This document shows, piece after piece, positions 7,836 to 16,453 of a stretch of 64,000 nucleotides of DNA (position 1 is the first letter of the stretch; each line of letters starts with the position of its first letter). The DNA comes from Streptomyces marinisediminis. GTDB taxonomy: Bacteria > Actinomycetota > Actinomycetes > Streptomycetales > Streptomycetaceae. A model generated the notes under the pieces. The model saw nothing but the letters and a program-made list of their open reading frames with translations, was not told where the DNA came from and did not search any database. Made by a program: the position numbers and the translations under genes. The stretch is from contig NZ_JAPKFL010000011.1 in assembly GCF_026262575.1 (NCBI RefSeq), forward strand, positions 62,001 through 126,000, read 5' to 3'.

Positions 7836-9350
7836 ATGAGCCACCGGCCCGCCCGCCGCGCCCGCCGTGCCACCGCCAGCCCACTGTTCACCCCGCACGG
7901 CACCGACCGGGCCAGCCGCAAGGCCGCCCGCCGCCAGCTCGCCGAAGCAGCCGCCAAGGCCCGCGCCGAAGCAGCCGCCCTGCCGACGGGCGCCGCGCCG
8001 GCCGAGCACGAAACACCCGCACCCCTCTACCCGCCGAACGGACGCCCCGGACCTGCGTCCGCCCGTGGGAACCACCTGAAACTGCCGGCCCACCGCATGA
8101 CCACCGCCATCGCAGCCGGCGCGTACCCCTTCCTCGCCGAAGGAGGGCTCGGCGCCGAAGGCATCTACATCGGCAGCGATGTCCACGCCGAAGCATCCTT
8201 CGTCTTCGACCCGTTCGCCCTGTACGGCAAAGTCGAGGGCTTCACCAACCCGAACGTGCTGCTCGCCGGCGTGATCGGCCAGGGCAAGTCCGCGCTCGCC
8301 AAAAGCTTCGCGCTCCGGTCGGTCGCCTTCGGCTACCGCATCTACGTACCCTGCGACCCCAAGGGCGAATGGACACCCGTCGCCCACGCCCTGGGCGGTA
8401 CATCCGTCGCCCTCGGCCCCGGACTGCCCGGCCGCCTCAACCCGCTGGACGCCGCGCCCCGGCCAGAGAGCATCGCCGAGGCGGACTGGGTCGGCGAAAT
8501 CCGCAAGCGCCGCCTCCTCCTGCTCGGCTCGCTGGCCCGCACCGTCCTCGGACGGGACCTGCTGCCCATGGAGCACACCGCCCTCGACGTCGCCCTCGAC
8601 GCCGTGGTCACCAACGCTGACGCCACGGCTCGCACCCCGCTTCTCGGCGATGTCGCCGCCGCCCTGAACAACCCCAAGCAACTCGAAGAGGCCGCCGGGA
8701 TGATGTCCGGCCGGCTCGGCGACGCGGCCCGCGACCTCGCCCACGCCATGCGCCGCCTGGTCCACGGCGACTTGGCCGGCATGTTCGACGCCCCTTCCAC
8801 CGTGCGCTTCGATCCCAACACGCCGATGCTCACCATCGACCTGTCCCGGCTCGGTGGCTCCGGAGACGACACCGCCCTCGTCCTCGCCATGACCTGCGCC
8901 TCCGCATGGATGGAATCCGCACTCACCGACCCCCGCGGCGGCCGGCGCTGGATCGTCTACGACGAGGCATGGCGCCTGATGCGCCACGTCGGCCTGCTGC
9001 AGCGCATGCAGGCCCAGTGGAAGCTGAGCCGCGGCCTCGGCATCGCCAACCTCATGGTCATCCACCGGCTGTCCGATCTGCTCACCGCCGGCGACGCCGG
9101 ATCACAAGGTCGAGCCCTCGCCGAGGGCCTCCTCGCCGACTGCTCCACCCGCATCATCTACCGGCAGGAAACCGACCAACTCCACGCCGCAGCCTCACTG
9201 CTTGGCCTCACCTCCGTCGAAACCGAAGCCATCGCCCACCTCAACCGCGGGCGCGGCCTCTGGAAGGTCGCCGGAAGATCATTCATCGTTCAACATCTTT
9301 TGCATGCCCACGAGCTGGGGCTGTTCGACACCGACGCCCGCATGCACTGA
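7836..9350 (+). CDS. VirB4-like ATPase of the conjugation apparatus
   Basis: 504 residues. After a basic, Ala-rich N-terminus (residues 1-90) comes an AAA-type core. Walker A is GVIGQGKSALAKS (about 145-157) and Walker B is RWIVYDEAW (about 371-379). Downstream helices include SRGLGIANLMVIHRLSDL, as in VirB4/TraC ATPases. It would power assembly or substrate transport at the inner membrane. The ATG at 7836 follows CGAGGGC. The gene directly follows the DUF6238-like gene in the same operon. The coupling protein is encoded separately at 21.6 kb. Confidence 0.85.
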   Translation: MSHRPARRARRATASPLFTPHGTDRASRKAARRQLAEAAAKARAEAAALPTGAAPAEHETPAPLYPPNGRPGPASARGNHLKLPAHRMTTAIAAGAYPFLAEGGLGAEGIYIGSDVHAEASFVFDPFALYGKVEGFTNPNVLLAGVIGQGKSALAKSFALRSVAFGYRIYVPCDPKGEWTPVAHALGGTSVALGPGLPGRLNPLDAAPRPESIAEADWVGEIRKRRLLLLGSLARTVLGRDLLPMEHTALDVALDAVVTNADATARTPLLGDVAAALNNPKQLEEAAGMMSGRLGDAARDLAHAMRRLVHGDLAGMFDAPSTVRFDPNTPMLTIDLSRLGGSGDDTALVLAMTCASAWMESALTDPRGGRRWIVYDEAWRLMRHVGLLQRMQAQWKLSRGLGIANLMVIHRLSDLLTAGDAGSQGRALAEGLLADCSTRIIYRQETDQLHAAASLLGLTSVETEAIAHLNRGRGLWKVAGRSFIVQHLLHAHELGLFDTDARMH

Positions 9351-9413
9351 TGGCGCCCGGGCCGCCCGGAGAACCACACCCAGCAGGTTCTACTCCTTCC
9401 CCTACGGAGAGCC

Positions 9414-9818
9414 GCGCACTCGTTCCCGGCGGAGCCGCTACCGCTCCCCGATCTGACTCCCTACCTCACCGCACTCGCCGAGGCGGAGACGCCCTCCGAG
9501 GTCAGCGCCGTCACCCACCGGCTCGTCGACGCCACCGCGCCCCTGCTCGACCACGTCGCAGGCCACTTTGTAGCCATAGCCCTCTAGGCCGGCCACGAGC
9601 ACCGTCACACGCCACAGGCAGTGCGCCTCCTGCGCGAAGCCGCCCACGGTGTCCGGTCGGCCCCAACGCAAGTCGCCCAGGCCGACCTGGAGAATCTGCT
9701 GGCCCACTACGCCCCGCCCGCAGGGAGCCCAGGCGAAGAACAGCCCGCCCGGCCAGCCGCAGGGCGCCCCACGCCCGTGTGCCCTTCGGCCGCCTCCCCG
9801 CCGCGCTCCTGCCGCTAG
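9414..9818 (+). pseudogene. truncated paralogue of the 11733-12095 gene, with an in-frame amber codon
   Basis: The frame at 9414-9587 reads HSFPAEPLPLPDLTPYLTAL and continues ETPSEVSAVTHRLVDA. It aligns with HPLPDEPLPSPDLAPYLAAL and TPAEASAVTQRLLDA in the intact gene at 11733. The N-terminal half is missing. A TAG at 9585-9587 interrupts the frame, which then stays open to 9818 (AGHEHRHTPQAVRLLREAAH and so on). One base change, TGG to TAG, would explain the stop. No start or ribosome binding site is seen at the left end. Confidence 0.6.
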
Positions 9819-9851
9819 AAGCGCACCCGCCCCTCGCCGCCTTGGGAGCAC

Positions 9852-10631
9852 ATGCTCACACCCCGCACGGATCTCTCCGCGTTCGCCACCGCCCTGGCAG
9901 ACCGGCTGCCCGGCCAATGGAACAGCGAGTACGTCCGACACAACTCCTACGACGAGCAGTTCGACACCGCCGAGAGACTCTGGGACGTCGGCCAAGTCGA
10001 CTACATCGTCAGCCAGTACGTCCTCAGCCACCACGCCGCCCTGCACGACCAGGACGGACGACAGCTCTACGTCACCGACCGGCCCTTGTACCGGCACCAG
10101 TTCGTCGTGGCACCGCTCGAGCCCGATGGGCCCGGCATCAAGCCCCACCACTTCTCCGGCGTCGCGGAACCGAACGGCATCGCCGTCCCCGACCAGCCGG
10201 CACAGGCATCCGCCCGGGTCACCCTTCGCCTGCTGCCCCGCTACCAGCAGGCACTGGACAGCGTGCTGCACAACGCAGCCGTCCAGCCCGAACCCCCGCT
10301 CCGGCCCGGACCGCCGCAGGTGGCCGACGTCGTCACCCTGACCTGGTACGAGGACGGCGCACTCGGCACGCCGTACAAGAGCGTCCCCGCCGACGCCCGT
10401 ATGACGCTGTACGCCCTCGGGTTCCAGTACCACCCGCACCAGGCCGCGTTCCTGCTGCCCGCTGGGTACGGCGAGGACGGCCGCGCGCTCCGCCTGCGGG
10501 CCCTGGTGCACCACCTCGCCCAGAAGGGCATCGGCGTGAACCTCCGCCACACCACCACGCCGGCCACCACGTCCCCGCGCCTCCCCGTTCCCTCTCCGCC
10601 CAGCGCCGCTGCCGCCGCGCACCACAGGTAA
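9852..10631 (+). CDS. accessory protein of an element-specific paralogous family
   Basis: 259 residues, function unknown. It has a clear paralogue at 16454-17233, also 259 residues, and a third copy forms the C-terminal half of the 24298-25326 protein. Shared features are FATALADRLPGQW, an ERLWDVG motif (DRIWDLD and DRIWTAG in the others), a block YVLSHHAALHDQDG, and RYQQALDSVLHNAA. The second half carries an LTWYEDG block also present at 16454. The ATG follows GGGAGCAC. No signal peptide or transmembrane helix is seen, so it is probably cytoplasmic. Confidence 0.6.
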   Translation: MLTPRTDLSAFATALADRLPGQWNSEYVRHNSYDEQFDTAERLWDVGQVDYIVSQYVLSHHAALHDQDGRQLYVTDRPLYRHQFVVAPLEPDGPGIKPHHFSGVAEPNGIAVPDQPAQASARVTLRLLPRYQQALDSVLHNAAVQPEPPLRPGPPQVADVVTLTWYEDGALGTPYKSVPADARMTLYALGFQYHPHQAAFLLPAGYGEDGRALRLRALVHHLAQKGIGVNLRHTTTPATTSPRLPVPSPPSAAAAAHHR

Positions 10632-10660
10632 ACCGACTCCGGACCGCAGCCCCCTTCTAC

Positions 10661-10674
10661 AAGGAGCCTCCATC
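10661..10674 (+). promoter_or_regulatory. ribosome binding site five bases before an ATC codon
   Basis: AAGGAG (10661-10666) is followed by CCTCC and then ATC (10672-10674). The spacing is ideal for initiation at this ATC. The first conventional start in the same frame, GTG 10705, is 38 bases from the AAGGAG, too far to use it. Confidence 0.55.
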
Positions 10675-11724
10675 CCCCCTGCTCGCCATCGCCGCGCCCT
10701 GCCCGTGATCACCGCAGCTCTCGCTGTCGCCCTGGCCGCGACCGCCTGCACCGACACCGACAGCAACCCCTCAGCCAAGAAGACGGCCCCCAGCGCCAGC
10801 GCCGCACCGACCCCCGCCCCCGCACTCACCCCTGCGCAGGCACGCGACGCCATCACCCACTACTCGACGACCAACAACCTCGCGCACGTCAAGAACGACC
10901 GCGCGCTCCTCGACACCGTCGAGGGCGGCCCCCGGTACGCGATGTCGCTGGCCGACCTCAAGCAGGACGAGGCCCTGCCGACCGCCGACCGGGAGCCGTA
11001 CCGGCCCTGGTCCTACGACGTCTCGGCCACCGACCTCTACATCCCGCGCCTGAAGGACGGACAGCAGCGGTGGTTCGCCGCCGTCACCCGCGCCGGCAGC
11101 CAGCAGCAGTACGCCCGCGTCCTGATCCTGGCCGAGAACACGAAGTCGAAGCAGTGGGAGATGGTCGCCACCGTCGACATCGATGATCCGAAGCAGCTCC
11201 CGCAGATCGTGCTCGACAAGGACGGATACGCCACCGCGGTCGACGCTGCCTCGCAGGCACTTGCCGCACCGGTCGGTGTACTGCGCTCCGCCGTGACGGA
11301 CAACTTCGCCACCGGCGGCGAGGTGACCGGGAAGAAGGTCTTCAGCTCCACCGAGACCTCGAAGCGGCAGGTCAAGGTCCACGACGAGACGACCCGGAAG
11401 TTCGGTCCGCGCGGCACCACCCGCTTCGCTGCCGCCGACCCAGACTTCACCGACGCGTACGCGCTGAAGACGACCACGGGCGCACTCGTCGTCTTCTCCC
11501 ACACCCACACCCAGCACGACGCGGTGACCACCCCGGGCCTGGGGATCGTGCCGGAGAAGCACGACCGGGCCTGGCTCGGCACCAGCCCCCGCCCCGCCTT
11601 CACCTACACATTCACCTGCTCGGACATCGCCGCAGTCCCGAGCGCGCCGGAGCCGTCCAGCCTCCTCGGCTACGGCTGTCGCCGCACCGACGCAGAGGCC
11701 GCCGGCCCCAGCACCTCCGTCTAG
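10672..11724 (+). CDS. putative lipoprotein or secreted protein, possible ATC start
   Basis: From ATC the protein has 350 residues. The N-terminus is then a textbook export signal: basic PPARHRR, hydrophobic ALPVITAALAVALA, and a lipobox-like AATAC with Cys at residue 27. From the GTG at 10705 the basic region would be lost. A Ser/Pro/Ala linker leads to an extracytoplasmic domain with blocks PWSYDVSATDLYIPR and WFAAVTRAGSQQQ, and two C-terminal cysteines. It resembles cell-surface proteins of unknown function encoded on Streptomyces elements. The gene follows the 9852 gene closely and precedes the 11733 gene by eight bases. Confidence 0.65.
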   Translation: MPPARHRRALPVITAALAVALAATACTDTDSNPSAKKTAPSASAAPTPAPALTPAQARDAITHYSTTNNLAHVKNDRALLDTVEGGPRYAMSLADLKQDEALPTADREPYRPWSYDVSATDLYIPRLKDGQQRWFAAVTRAGSQQQYARVLILAENTKSKQWEMVATVDIDDPKQLPQIVLDKDGYATAVDAASQALAAPVGVLRSAVTDNFATGGEVTGKKVFSSTETSKRQVKVHDETTRKFGPRGTTRFAAADPDFTDAYALKTTTGALVVFSHTHTQHDAVTTPGLGIVPEKHDRAWLGTSPRPAFTYTFTCSDIAAVPSAPEPSSLLGYGCRRTDAEAAGPSTSV

Positions 11725-11732
11725 AAGGAGCC

Positions 11733-12095
11733 GTGCCCCAGAACCCCGACTGCGAGCTGTACGACAACGTCGGCCGCGACGCCGACCAGATCGCCGCCGC
11801 CCGCTACGGCATCGCCACCCGCGGTGATCTGCTCCGCTGGGCCAGGCGGGACGCCGAAGCGTTCCTCGCGGAGCATCCGCTGCCGGACGAGCCGCTGCCG
11901 AGCCCTGACCTTGCCCCGTATCTCGCCGCACTCGCCGCCGCACAGACCCCGGCCGAGGCCAGTGCCGTCACCCAGCGCCTCCTGGACGCCGCCGAACCCA
12001 TCTTGCGTGCCGTGAGCGACTATCCGATCCCGCCGAAGCCCACCTACGCACCCACCGTCCACCTCACCGCCTCCGCGACCGGACGGTCCCTGTGA
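11733..12095 (+). CDS. small accessory protein of unknown function
   Basis: 120 residues, GTG start behind AGAAGGAG. It reads as a helical, acidic protein with repeated PLP and Ala-rich segments (PDLAPYLAALAAA, SAVTQRLLDAAEP). A degenerate copy lies at 9414-9818, so the locus once had two. The stop overlaps the next gene's GTG by four bases, which suggests a coupled pair. No known domain was recognised. Confidence 0.6.
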   Translation: MPQNPDCELYDNVGRDADQIAAARYGIATRGDLLRWARRDAEAFLAEHPLPDEPLPSPDLAPYLAALAAAQTPAEASAVTQRLLDAAEPILRAVSDYPIPPKPTYAPTVHLTASATGRSL

Positions 12096-12448
12096 ATCCG
12101 GGCAGCGGGCCGATCCGCATCACCCGCGGACCGGGTGGCGAGGTTGAAGTCGACGGCGCCTTCGATGCCTTCGCCGCCGATGTCCTGCGACGGGCGGGCT
12201 TTCTGTTCGAGCCGTCCCTGCGCGGGCACTGGATCCGCCTCCCCTTCGACCTGGGCGAGGCGTGGGAGAACGAGCACGCGACGTGGGCCGCCGAAATGCT
12301 GTCGGCCGCCCGCTACCGCGTCGACCTCGACCCGTCACTGCGCACGTCCACCACCGATGCGCCGCCGTCGGCGGCCAGCCGCCTTACGAGGACAGCGATG
12401 ACGGCCCAGGCACCGCCGTCGACCGCACCGCGCCGCCCCCGCTCCTGA
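12092..12448 (+). CDS. small accessory protein of unknown function
   Basis: 118 residues, GTG start overlapping the previous stop. It contains FAADVLRRAGF and HWIRLPFDLGEAWENEHA, then a proline- and arginine-rich C-terminus. The first part resembles short proteins on Streptomyces elements that pair a variable helix with a tryptophan-containing strand. Its C-terminal third may have been altered by the rearrangement that begins just downstream at 12.6 kb. Confidence 0.5.
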   Translation: MNPGSGPIRITRGPGGEVEVDGAFDAFAADVLRRAGFLFEPSLRGHWIRLPFDLGEAWENEHATWAAEMLSAARYRVDLDPSLRTSTTDAPPSAASRLTRTAMTAQAPPSTAPRRPRS

Positions 12449-12474
12449 GCGGCCTACGCAACGGAGACTCTGCC

Positions 12475-12594
12475 CTGACTTTTTCCACCACGATCACGCT
12501 CCATCTCAGCGGCAGCGACACGATCGTCGGCCTGGCCGACGGTCCCGGCTACCAGTGGGCCGAGACCGCCCTGGCGCTAGCCGGTTTCACCACC
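12475..12594 (+). pseudogene. truncated accessory gene, CTG start
   Basis: A CTG eight bases after a GGAG begins a frame reading TFSTTITLHLSGSDTIVGLA and ending WAETALALAGF. Coding character stops at about 12594, where sequence belonging to an MFS gene in the opposite orientation begins. The rest of this gene has been lost or displaced. CTG is the only plausible start in frame. Confidence 0.5.
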
Positions 12595-13795
12595 GTAGCG
12601 GTCCATCAGGCGTCCCTTGACCGGCTGCGCGAGCGCGGAGGCCAGCCCGTAAAGGGCGCTGAGCAGGCCGCCGAAGGCGAGGCTGCTGCCGTTGGCGGTG
12701 ATCCACAGCAGGATCGCGATAGGAGCCATGCCGTTGGGGAGGCGGCCGGTGAGGGTGCCGCCGAGAAGGCGGGCGACGTACGGGCTGCCTGCCAGACCGC
12801 CGTACACGTCCCCGCCGCCCTCTTCAACTCCAGCCTGCTCCTGGCCCTTCCCCTGGCTGGCCCCCACGGGGAGCGGGCGCTCGCCACGGTGATCGTCGTC
12901 GCGGCCCGTCTGAGCACGCCTCCCCTGGAAGCCGGCATGCGAGCCCTGTGGCCCAGCGTGCTGCCCGAACAGCGTCTTCGGCACGCCACCCTCGCCCTGG
13001 ACACCGGCACGCAGGGCCCTGCTGTACATCGTCGGGCCCCTGCTCGCCGCCGCGCTCGCCGCCGCACACAGCCCCTCCCTCGCGCTCGCCGCCACCGCCG
13101 TCCTCGGGCTGGCCGGCACGACCGTCGTCGCCACCGCGCCGCCGTCGCGCCAATGGGCGCCCGCACCGAGGAGCCCGGGAGACACACCGGCACAGCGGCT
13201 CCACTCCTCCGGCCTGGTGCTGCTGTTCGTCTCCCTCGCCGGTATCGGCTTCGCGATCGGCTCCCTGAACGTGTGGGCCGTCGCCATGGCCGAGGCCCAT
13301 GGCAAGGACATGCTGTCCGGCCTGCTGCCCGCGGCCTTCTCGACCGGCAGCTTCCTCGGTGGACTTCTGTACGGGCGCCGCACCTGGCCAGGGTCCGCCA
13401 GCCGCCAACTCCTGCTCGGTGCAGGTGCGTTCCTGGCTGGGTGGCTGCCTCTGCTTGCCCTCCCGGGTCCGTACGGCGCCACCGCCGCGGTCGTCGTGCC
13501 CGGCGCGTTCCTCACCATCATGGTCGCCTCCGCCTACGTGACCACCGACACCCTCACCCCTGCGGGCCGCACGAGCGAGGCGTACGCGTGGCTGATCCTG
13601 TCGATCGGCGTCGGGCAGGCCGCCGGCACCGCCCTCGCCGGCCGTCTCGCCGGTCATCCCCTCGCCAGCGCCGCACTGCCCGCTGCCGGGGCAGCCTTCG
13701 CCGTAGCCGTCCTGCTCCTCGCCCGCCCCCGCCTCTCCCGGTGCGGGAACGGCACGCACCGCCGCCTTCGGCCGACCCGGTGCGCGCGCACCTGA
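12592..13795 (+). pseudogene. MFS transporter remnant with inverted N-terminal segment and a frameshift
   Basis: The forward strand from 12793 to 13795 encodes most of a major-facilitator transporter: helices such as LFNSSLLLALPLAG, LLFVSLAGIGFAIGSLNVWA and AFSTGSFLGGLLYG. The missing N-terminal part lies on the minus strand at 12786-12592: VARLLGGTLTGRLPNG, LLWITANGSSLAFGGLLSAL, then GRLMDRYG. The segment has been turned round. Imperfect inverted repeats flank it: GCGGTC(N3)CAGG at 12598-12610 and its complement at 12788-12800. The forward part is also frameshifted near 13018, where TGTQ should run straight into LLYIVGPLL. The first 10-15 residues are absent. It cannot make a transporter as it stands. 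Confidence 0.75.
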
Positions 13796-13849
13796 GCGCT
13801 CGACACCGGCAACACCCCCCTTTCTGCAACCGATCAAGGAGATTCATCC

Positions 13850-14347
13850 ATGGCTGTCCGTACGACCTGGAATGTTGTCCACACCTGTGGACACAGCGTG
13901 GATCACGACCTTTCGAACCGTCCCGCCGACAAGCGCGCCGGCTTCGCCCGCTGGCTCGGTGGCCGGGTCTGCACCGACTGCTGGAAGGCATCGCGCGAGG
14001 CCGACACCGCGTCCAAGGAGCAGTGGCTCGCCACCAAGCGCGCCGAGGAGCAGCAGGCCGCCGCCGAGTGGGCTGCGAAGTTCGACATGCTGGCACTGGA
14101 GGGCCCGGAGCGGGCGCTGGAGTGGGGTGAGCGTTCCCGCCACCAGCTGATGACCGCCGCGCACACCGCGCTCGTCGTCGAAGGCACCTGGGACGAGGCG
14201 GACTGGGCGGAGCTGGAGGAGAAAGCCCGAACGATCAGCCGCGCCGGATGGTGGATCGACCAGCGGGACACAGAGGGCGCTGACCTGCTCGAACTCCTCG
14301 ACGCGGCCACCGAGGCGGACAAGGGGACGGAGAACCCGTTCCGCTGA
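13850..14347 (+). CDS. small cysteine-containing accessory protein
   Basis: 165 residues, ATG with AAGGAG upstream. The N-terminus has TCGHS and later VCTDCW, giving Cys/His positions that could bind one zinc ion. The remainder is strongly helical and charged (QWLATKRAEEQQAAAEWAAK). The function is not known. A strong hairpin terminator follows the stop, so this gene ends a transcription unit. Confidence 0.65.
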   Translation: MAVRTTWNVVHTCGHSVDHDLSNRPADKRAGFARWLGGRVCTDCWKASREADTASKEQWLATKRAEEQQAAAEWAAKFDMLALEGPERALEWGERSRHQLMTAAHTALVVEGTWDEADWAELEEKARTISRAGWWIDQRDTEGADLLELLDAATEADKGTENPFR

Positions 14348-14365
14348 CAGCGGCGGAACATAGCC

Positions 14366-14398
14366 GAGGATCGCCGGTTAGCCAAACCGGCGATCCTC
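14366..14398 (+). terminator. perfect 14-base hairpin
   Basis: GAGGATCGCCGGTT (14366-14379) pairs perfectly with AACCGGCGATCCTC (14385-14398) around a five-base loop, directly after the 13850 gene. This is a factor-independent-type terminator without a long T tract, as is common in Streptomyces. Confidence 0.75.
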
Positions 14399-14447
14399 CG
14401 GACCATTGTTCCTCCCACCGCCACCCGCCCCGCGTGGAAGGATCCTC

Positions 14448-14873
14448 ATGAACCTGCCCCCGACCACCCCGGCCTTCGCGCCGACGCCCGACCCGCTCAC
14501 CCCGGCCCGGGACATCGCCCACGCCCACTTCCAGGCCGGCGACCAGGTCGTCGTCCTCAAGGGAGTTGCCGGCGGGGAACTGTGGGGGGATTCGATGCGC
14601 GTCGTCGCCCCGTCCTGGCACACCCCGACCGACGAGGACGGATGGCGACTGCGGGATGCGACCGGCGGAGCACAGTCGTTCATCACCGCGCACCCCCGCT
14701 ACCTCGTGCACCTCTCCCGCCGCTGCCCGGACTGCCTGATCTACCTGCGCGCCATGGAGGACCACCTCCTGCCGAAGCACACCGGAGACGACACCCTGAT
14801 CGACTGCGGCTGGTACACCACCACGGCGCTGAACCAGCTCGTCCACGTCGCCGATGCCCTGGGTGACCGGTGA
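14448..14873 (+). CDS. accessory protein with CPDC motif
   Basis: 141 residues, ATG with GGAAGGA upstream. It contains a central strand-rich block (DQVVVLKGVAGGELWGDSMR) and RRCPDCLIYLRAMEDHLLP, whose two cysteines could be redox-active or bind metal. The C-terminus, WYTTTALNQLVHVADAL, is helical. It is the first gene after a terminator and its stop overlaps the relaxase-like gene's GTG, so the two are coupled. Confidence 0.6.
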   Translation: MNLPPTTPAFAPTPDPLTPARDIAHAHFQAGDQVVVLKGVAGGELWGDSMRVVAPSWHTPTDEDGWRLRDATGGAQSFITAHPRYLVHLSRRCPDCLIYLRAMEDHLLPKHTGDDTLIDCGWYTTTALNQLVHVADALGDR

Positions 14874-15721
14874 TCCCGCGCGTCAACGAGCGCTCCATCG
14901 CCGCCCACGAACCGCTCGGCGACGCTCTGGCACGCCCGGTATCAACCGACGAGGCCCTGACAGAGCACACCGTCGTCGCCCACTGGCCGGGCTTGGACTT
15001 CTACACCCTGGACGACGAGCAGGCTCTGTGGACGTCCGCCCAGTGGTCTGAGCACCTCGACGACCCGCTCTTCGAGCATCCGTTCGCCGCCAGCGCTCAC
15101 GGGGACCGGCGGGCGATCCTTCACCTTGATGCCCGGCTCCACCCCGACGACCGTGACCTGAACGGTGCGCAGTGGGCCGAGGTCGGCCACCGCCTCGCCC
15201 GAGCCGCCGGGATCGAGATCCCCGGCGACGAAGCCGGATGCCGCTGGATCGCCGTCCAGGCCCAGCCGGGACGCATTGATGTGATCGCCAACCTGATCCG
15301 CCTCGACGGCACCTGGCAGCAGCAGCCCGCCGATCTCCTGCGACGGCATTGTGACGAAGCGCGTCGCATCGAGCAGGACCTGCACCTCATTCCCGTACGC
15401 ATCCCTCCCGAGCCCCAGATCGTCGCCGCCCGGCCGGTACCGACGGCCTCGGCACAGCTCGCCATGGTCCTCTCACAGCTCGCCGACGAGCAGGCCGGCT
15501 CGCTGGCCGCGGTCCGCGGACTCGTCGAACATGCCGCCCACCGGATCGCCTTGCAGTCACGTGCCGCCGGCGACGACACGGCGCACAGCCTGGGGCTGAT
15601 CGCCCGCCGTCTCTACCGCATCCAGCAAGACCTCGACGCAACGGCAACACGCCTGACCGGCCCGCCCGGCGTGCCCCCAGCTCCTTCCGCCGTGCGGCAC
15701 ACCACACGTAGATCACTGTAG
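14870..15721 (+). CDS. relaxase-like mobilisation protein lacking the HUH histidines
   Basis: 283 residues, GTG start overlapping the previous stop by four bases. Residues about 80-165 follow the pattern of MobA-type relaxases of actinomycete elements: DDRDLNGAQWAEVGHRL, then EAGCRWIAVQ. Where such enzymes carry the metal-binding HIHI, this protein reads RIDVIANLIR. No upstream catalytic Tyr could be assigned. The C-terminal part is helical. Most likely it is a degenerate or repurposed relaxase homologue, acting as a DNA-binding accessory if at all. The family link is by pattern recall. Confidence 0.5.
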   Translation: MIPRVNERSIAAHEPLGDALARPVSTDEALTEHTVVAHWPGLDFYTLDDEQALWTSAQWSEHLDDPLFEHPFAASAHGDRRAILHLDARLHPDDRDLNGAQWAEVGHRLARAAGIEIPGDEAGCRWIAVQAQPGRIDVIANLIRLDGTWQQQPADLLRRHCDEARRIEQDLHLIPVRIPPEPQIVAARPVPTASAQLAMVLSQLADEQAGSLAAVRGLVEHAAHRIALQSRAAGDDTAHSLGLIARRLYRIQQDLDATATRLTGPPGVPPAPSAVRHTTRRSL

Positions 15722-15734
15722 GAGAAACGCCTCT

Positions 15735-16427
15735 TTGACCCTGGCCGACCGCTTCCTGCTCATCCGCCGCGATCCGCACTCCGCGGAGGTCCTGGCCCGC
15801 GGCGGCGACGGCGAGGCCCACAGCGTTCTTGAGCGCGCGGGCTTCGTCCCGGTGGTCCGCCTCCATGAGACGTACCACCGCGCCCCCACCGGCCTGGACG
15901 GGCCCGACGAGGCCCGTCTCGCCACCGAAGCCGTGGCCCGACTGCGGGCCGTGGGATACCACGTCGATTGCGACGACGACTTCGACACCGAGCACCGCCC
16001 GGTCCGCTACCTGCCGCTGGGTGCTTCGGTCGCTCATCTCGCCGAGCCGATCCGGCAGGCCGCCACCACCGAGGAGGCGGCCGACGTCCTCACCGAGCTG
16101 ACCGCCTCGCACGACGGCATCCTCGCCGCCCTCGAAGACGTCCTCGTCGCGACAGCCGAGTTCCACGACGGCCTCGGCGGCGCGGCCGACCCGCACATCG
16201 CCCGCCGCCTGCGCTACCTCGCCGACGAGCGCCTCCCCCTCATCCGCGGCGATCTCTGCCACACGCGCAACGCGCTCGCCGACCGGCACGCTGCGCACCC
16301 CGGCCGCAGCACCTGCACCCAAGAGGTCCCGGCCGACGAGCGTGAACGGTCGGCCATATGCGCCTGCCCACCGGCCCCGCGCACCGTGTCGGCACCGCCC
16401 CCGGCCGTCACCGGACTGCGCCGCTGA
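15735..16427 (+). CDS. accessory protein of unknown function
   Basis: 230 residues, TTG start seven bases after GGAGAAACG. The first half is mixed alpha/beta (SVLERAGFVPVVRLHETYHR, VGYHVDCDDDF). The second half is helical (IRQAATTEEAADVLTELTAS) and ends in a proline-rich tail. It follows the relaxase-like gene by 13 bases. No known domain was recognised. Similar length proteins pair with replication or mobilisation genes on such elements, but this is only context. Confidence 0.55.
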   Translation: MTLADRFLLIRRDPHSAEVLARGGDGEAHSVLERAGFVPVVRLHETYHRAPTGLDGPDEARLATEAVARLRAVGYHVDCDDDFDTEHRPVRYLPLGASVAHLAEPIRQAATTEEAADVLTELTASHDGILAALEDVLVATAEFHDGLGGAADPHIARRLRYLADERLPLIRGDLCHTRNALADRHAAHPGRSTCTQEVPADERERSAICACPPAPRTVSAPPPAVTGLRR

Positions 16428-16453
16428 CCCCTCACCCCCCGCCCAAGGACACC

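Noticed and set aside
6071..7957. 628-codon open frame on the minus strand
   Set aside because: It is antisense to the SCO6880-family and DUF6238-like genes. Long antisense frames are expected at very high third-position GC, and the Gly/Ala/Arg/Val-rich translation has no domain motifs.
7710..9065. 451-codon minus-strand frame opposite the VirB4-like gene
   Set aside because: It is a GC-driven mirror of the ATPase gene with no start signal and no motifs.
9438..10856. 472-codon minus-strand frame
   Set aside because: It is opposite the 9852 and 10672 genes, which have binding sites, paralogues and a signal peptide. The translation is low-complexity Gly/Arg/Val.
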